NCBI RefSeq assembly: GCF_015351075.1 | Contig: NZ_JADKRS010000001.1 | Span: forward strand, 620,001-684,000 | Direction: 5' to 3' | Source of the DNA: Clavibacter sp. VKM Ac-2873 | GTDB taxonomy: Bacteria; Actinomycetota; Actinomycetes; Actinomycetales; Microbacteriaceae | Length of the DNA: 64,000 nucleotides | In this document: one piece after another, positions 61,969 to 64,000 of the stretch | Numbering within the stretch: position 1 is the first letter of the stretch | Layout: each line of letters starts with the position of its first letter | Notes under the pieces: generated by a model | Databases searched by the model: none | What the model saw: only the letters and a program-made list of their open reading frames with translations | What the model was told of the DNA's origin: nothing | Position numbers and translations under genes: made by a program

Positions 61969-63467
61969 ATGTCGTCGACCCCGCCGCCCGCGTCCCCGAC
62001 GTCGGTCACCCCGTCGTCCGACGAGCCCGGCTGGTTCGGCGACGGCGAGGGCAACCAGCGCTTCTGGGACGGCACCCGTTGGACGTCGCTCGTCTCCACC
62101 CGCCGCGTGTTCCCGGGCCGGGCATCGTCGACGCCCGAGCCGCGCCTGATCAGCGAGTCGCCGCTGCCCGATGACTACGCCCCCGAGGCCGCACCGCTCG
62201 CCCCGCCGGCGGGATCCGCCGTCGACGCGTCCGTGGACGCTCCTCTCGGCGCACCGCTGGCACCGCCCACGGGCGCTCCCGTCGCGCCGCCCGCCGGCTA
62301 TCCGATGGCACCGCCCACGGGCGCCCTCGCCGACCCTCCCGCCGGACTCCCGATGGAGCCGCCGACCGGTGCGGCCCGGGATGCCTCGGATCCCGCCCCG
62401 CGCACCTCGTCCGCGGCCGGCCGCTTCGCGCCGCCGCGGCCGGCCACGAGCGCCGCCTCCGCCCCGGTCGCGCGCACCACCGCCTCCGCCACCGCGCCCG
62501 CCCTGCGCGGCCGCAGCACCTGGCCGTGGGCGGCGCTCGCGGTCGCCGCGGTGCTCGTCGTGGCCGCCGCCCTCATCGCCGGGATCCCCGGCCTCCTCAT
62601 CGCGCTCGGCGTCGTCGTCCTCGTCGCGGGGCTCATCCCGCTCATCCGCAGCGGCGCCGCCTGGATCCCCGGGTCCGCACCCGCGCGGCCGGCGGCGTCG
62701 CGGCCGGCCTCGCCCTCGTGCTCATCGCGGGCGGCGCGGTCGCCTCCGCCCTCCCCTCGGCGCGCGACGACGTCGCGGACGCCGACGCCATCGAGATCTC
62801 CGACTCCCGGCCGGTGCCGAACGCCACGGATCCGGCCAACCCGCTCCCCGTCTCGGCCGACGGCCTGGTCGAGATGGTCGACGTGACGCGCATGAGCGGC
62901 GCCGACGCCGGCGACACGCTCGCCGCGTCCGGCTTCGGGATCGCCTTCGCGGGCGCCAGCGGCGGCGGATTCGTCCGCCAGGACGTCGGCATCGTCGCCA
63001 GCCAGGATCCCGCCCCCGGCACGCGCGTCGCGCCCGGCACGGTCGTGACCCTCACGCTCGCCACCCCCGCCCCGGACCGCATCGCGCTCCCGGTGGTCCC
63101 GAAGGCGCCGAACATCCCGTCGCGACCCGGCACGCGACCGGGGACGGGGACGTTCACCCCGGGAGGCGGCAGTGGCACCGGCGGCGGCACCGGCGGTGGC
63201 ACCGGCGGTGGCGGCACCGGCGGATCCGACGGCGGAACGGGCAGCGACCCCGGGCCGACGACCGATCCCCAGCCGACGACGGATCCGGTGCCGACGACCG
63301 ACCCGGTGCCGACGACCGATCCCGTGGACCCCGCGCCCACCGATCCGCCCGCGACCACCGATCCGGTCGACCCCGCGCCCACGGATCCGCCCGCGACCAC
63401 CGATCCGGTCGACCCCGGCCCCGACCCGAGTCCCGCCCCGACCGACGCCCCGACCCCGGAGGGCTAG
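61969..63467 (+). pseudogene. DUF2510-PASTA envelope protein gene interrupted by a one-base frameshift
   Basis: The first frame (ATG 61969, ribosome site GAGGAG) encodes a DUF2510 domain (PGWFGDGEGNQRFWDGTRWTSLVS), a Pro/Ala-rich linker and two membrane helices (WPWAALAVAAVLVVAAALIA, LIALGVVVLVAGLIPLI). It then degenerates into Arg/Ser/Pro-rich sequence and stops at 62886. From about 62667 a second frame takes over: VAAGLALVLIAGGAVASALP (third helix), a PASTA-like domain (MSGADAGDTLAASGFGIAF ... QDPAPGTRVAPGTVVTLTL) and a GGGTGG/PTTDP repeat tail to TAG at 63465. The change is -1, within CCCCGGG at 62667-62673. It may be a true mutation or an assembly error. Confidence 0.8.
63300..63420 (+). 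repeat. Tandem repeats encoding TTDPV and DPAPTDPPATTDPV units
   Basis: A 42-base unit encoding DPAPTDPPATTDPV occurs twice in a row after several shorter PTTDP-coding units. They form the Pro/Thr/Asp-rich tail of the DUF2510-PASTA protein, a typical wall-spanning low-complexity stalk. Confidence 0.7.
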
Positions 63468-63490
63468 GGTCCCGACACCGGAGGGCTAGG
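63451..63490. repeat. 22-bp-spaced duplication containing the stop codons of two convergent genes
   Basis: An 18-base sequence around CCGGAGGGCTAGG at 63451-63468 recurs at 63473-63490 with one mismatch. The first CTAG supplies the plus-strand TAG. The second supplies the minus-strand TAG of the next gene. Confidence 0.7.
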
Positions 63491-64000
63491 CCTCCGACGC
63501 CGCCGCGGCCGACGCATCAGCCGGCTCGGCGGCTCCGGCGAGGGCCGCCGTCCCCGTCGTCCGCAGGTGCGCGCGCTGCCCGTCGCGGTCGAGGATCGTG
63601 AGGATCTCGACGATCCCGCGGTGGGCGCCGATGGCGTGCGGCACCATGGTCGAGAACTCGGCCGCGTCGCCCGCCTCCACCAGGATCGTCCGCTCCCCCA
63701 GCTGGAGCCTCGCCGTGCCGGAGAGCACCGTGAACCAGTCCCGGCCGGGGTGGACGCCGAGCTGGTCCACGGGGACGGGCCGCGTCGGCGTCATGCGCAT
63801 CTTCGCGACGAAGGAACCCGAGCCGCTCGCCCCGCCGCGCGACAGGATCCACGTCGTGCGCCCCGCCTGCGCGTCCTCCTGCGGGCGGATGACGACGTCG
63901 GCGTCGTCGCCCGACTCCATGAGCGCGTCGAGCGACGTCTCGAGGGCCCGGGCGATGGGCACGAGCTGGTCGAGCGCGATGCGCCGGTGACCGGTCTCGA
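63486..64000 (-). CDS. XRE-cupin transcriptional regulator, partial at the right window edge
   Basis: The 5' end lies outside the window. The visible 171 residues begin at the end of an HTH domain (ETGHRRIALDQLVPIARALETSLDALM). A cupin domain follows: FVAKMRMTPTRPVPVDQLGVHPGRDWFTVLSGTARLQLGERTILVEAGDAAEFSTMVPHAIGAHRGIVEILTIL. HPGRDWFTVLSG and VPHAIGAH hold the usual cupin His/Glu positions. HTH-cupin regulators often respond to small metabolites. The C-terminus is Ala-rich. It is convergent with the DUF2510 gene. Confidence 0.88.
   Translation of the reverse strand, partial: ETGHRRIALDQLVPIARALETSLDALMESGDDADVVIRPQEDAQAGRTTWILSRGGASGSGSFVAKMRMTPTRPVPVDQLGVHPGRDWFTVLSGTARLQLGERTILVEAGDAAEFSTMVPHAIGAHRGIVEILTILDRDGQRAHLRTTGTAALAGAAEPADASAAAASEA

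Noticed and set aside
62667-62673. Programmed -1 frameshift at CCCCGGG in the DUF2510 gene
   Set aside because: The run does not fit a X-XXY-YYZ slippery heptamer with re-pairing in both sites, and no downstream pseudoknot is evident. A one-base indel is simpler.

Overview
The window is very GC-rich DNA with tightly packed genes, many ATGA/GTGA stop-start overlaps and many GTG starts. A ClpS-DUF2017 pair, an actinobacterial-type DUF664/DinB protein and SipW-type export genes all fit a Gram-positive actinobacterium. Overall gene content and style suggest Microbacteriaceae, possibly Clavibacter; the genus is an inference. No rRNA, tRNA, CRISPR array, insertion sequence or phage is visible. Both ends cut a gene: an ABC permease on the left and a XRE-cupin regulator on the right.

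Layout. 1-3502: two-gene ABC exporter whose ATPase carries a ~400-residue disordered N-terminus. 3796-11904: cell-surface polymer locus with a nucleotidyltransferase, a Wzm/Wzt-like exporter, a CDP-glycerol-transferase-like protein, two family-2 glycosyltransferases and a CDP-alcohol transferase, interrupted by three unrelated genes. 12054-15302: HtrA-type protease, a secreted protein and a lipoprotein. 15484-20623: aminotransferase, then an ABC transporter with its own histidine kinase and response regulator. 20712-23350: clpS, DUF2017, an epimerase and an AlkD-like protein. 23393-24807: CDGSH iron-sulfur protein with a haem-oxygenase-like metalloenzyme. 24980-32864: ROK regulator, sugar-binding protein, two permeases and a GH38 alpha-mannosidase, forming an alpha-mannoside uptake and hydrolysis unit. 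32892-42944: DinB, membrane protein, alcohol dehydrogenase, fatty acid desaturase, AAA ATPase, lipid/DAG kinase, BCCT transporter and an orphan histidine kinase.

43303-46356 is the most interesting region. It encodes three secreted proteins with SipW-type signal peptides and the dedicated SipW-like signal peptidase. A four-unit array with exact 22-bp period lies upstream, and 15-16 bp tandem repeats lie in the spacers. 46542-50557 is a ChvE-MmsA-MmsB monosaccharide importer with a 20-bp perfect hairpin between binding protein and ATPase. 50926-55407 holds a DUF4232 lipoprotein and a second ABC/kinase/regulator module. 55518-61829 holds an SDR, small proteins, a hydrolase-MarR operon with a 24-bp operator centred on the first start codon, a DUF4190/Ltp protein and an MhqO-MhqD-like pair. 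61969-63467 is a DUF2510-PASTA envelope protein interrupted by a one-base frameshift.

A recurring regulatory signature is a -10-like hexamer (NANNNT, often TANNNT) exactly six bases before the start codon of 12 genes on both strands, with two looser cases. This is the geometry of leaderless transcripts and was used to choose several starts.
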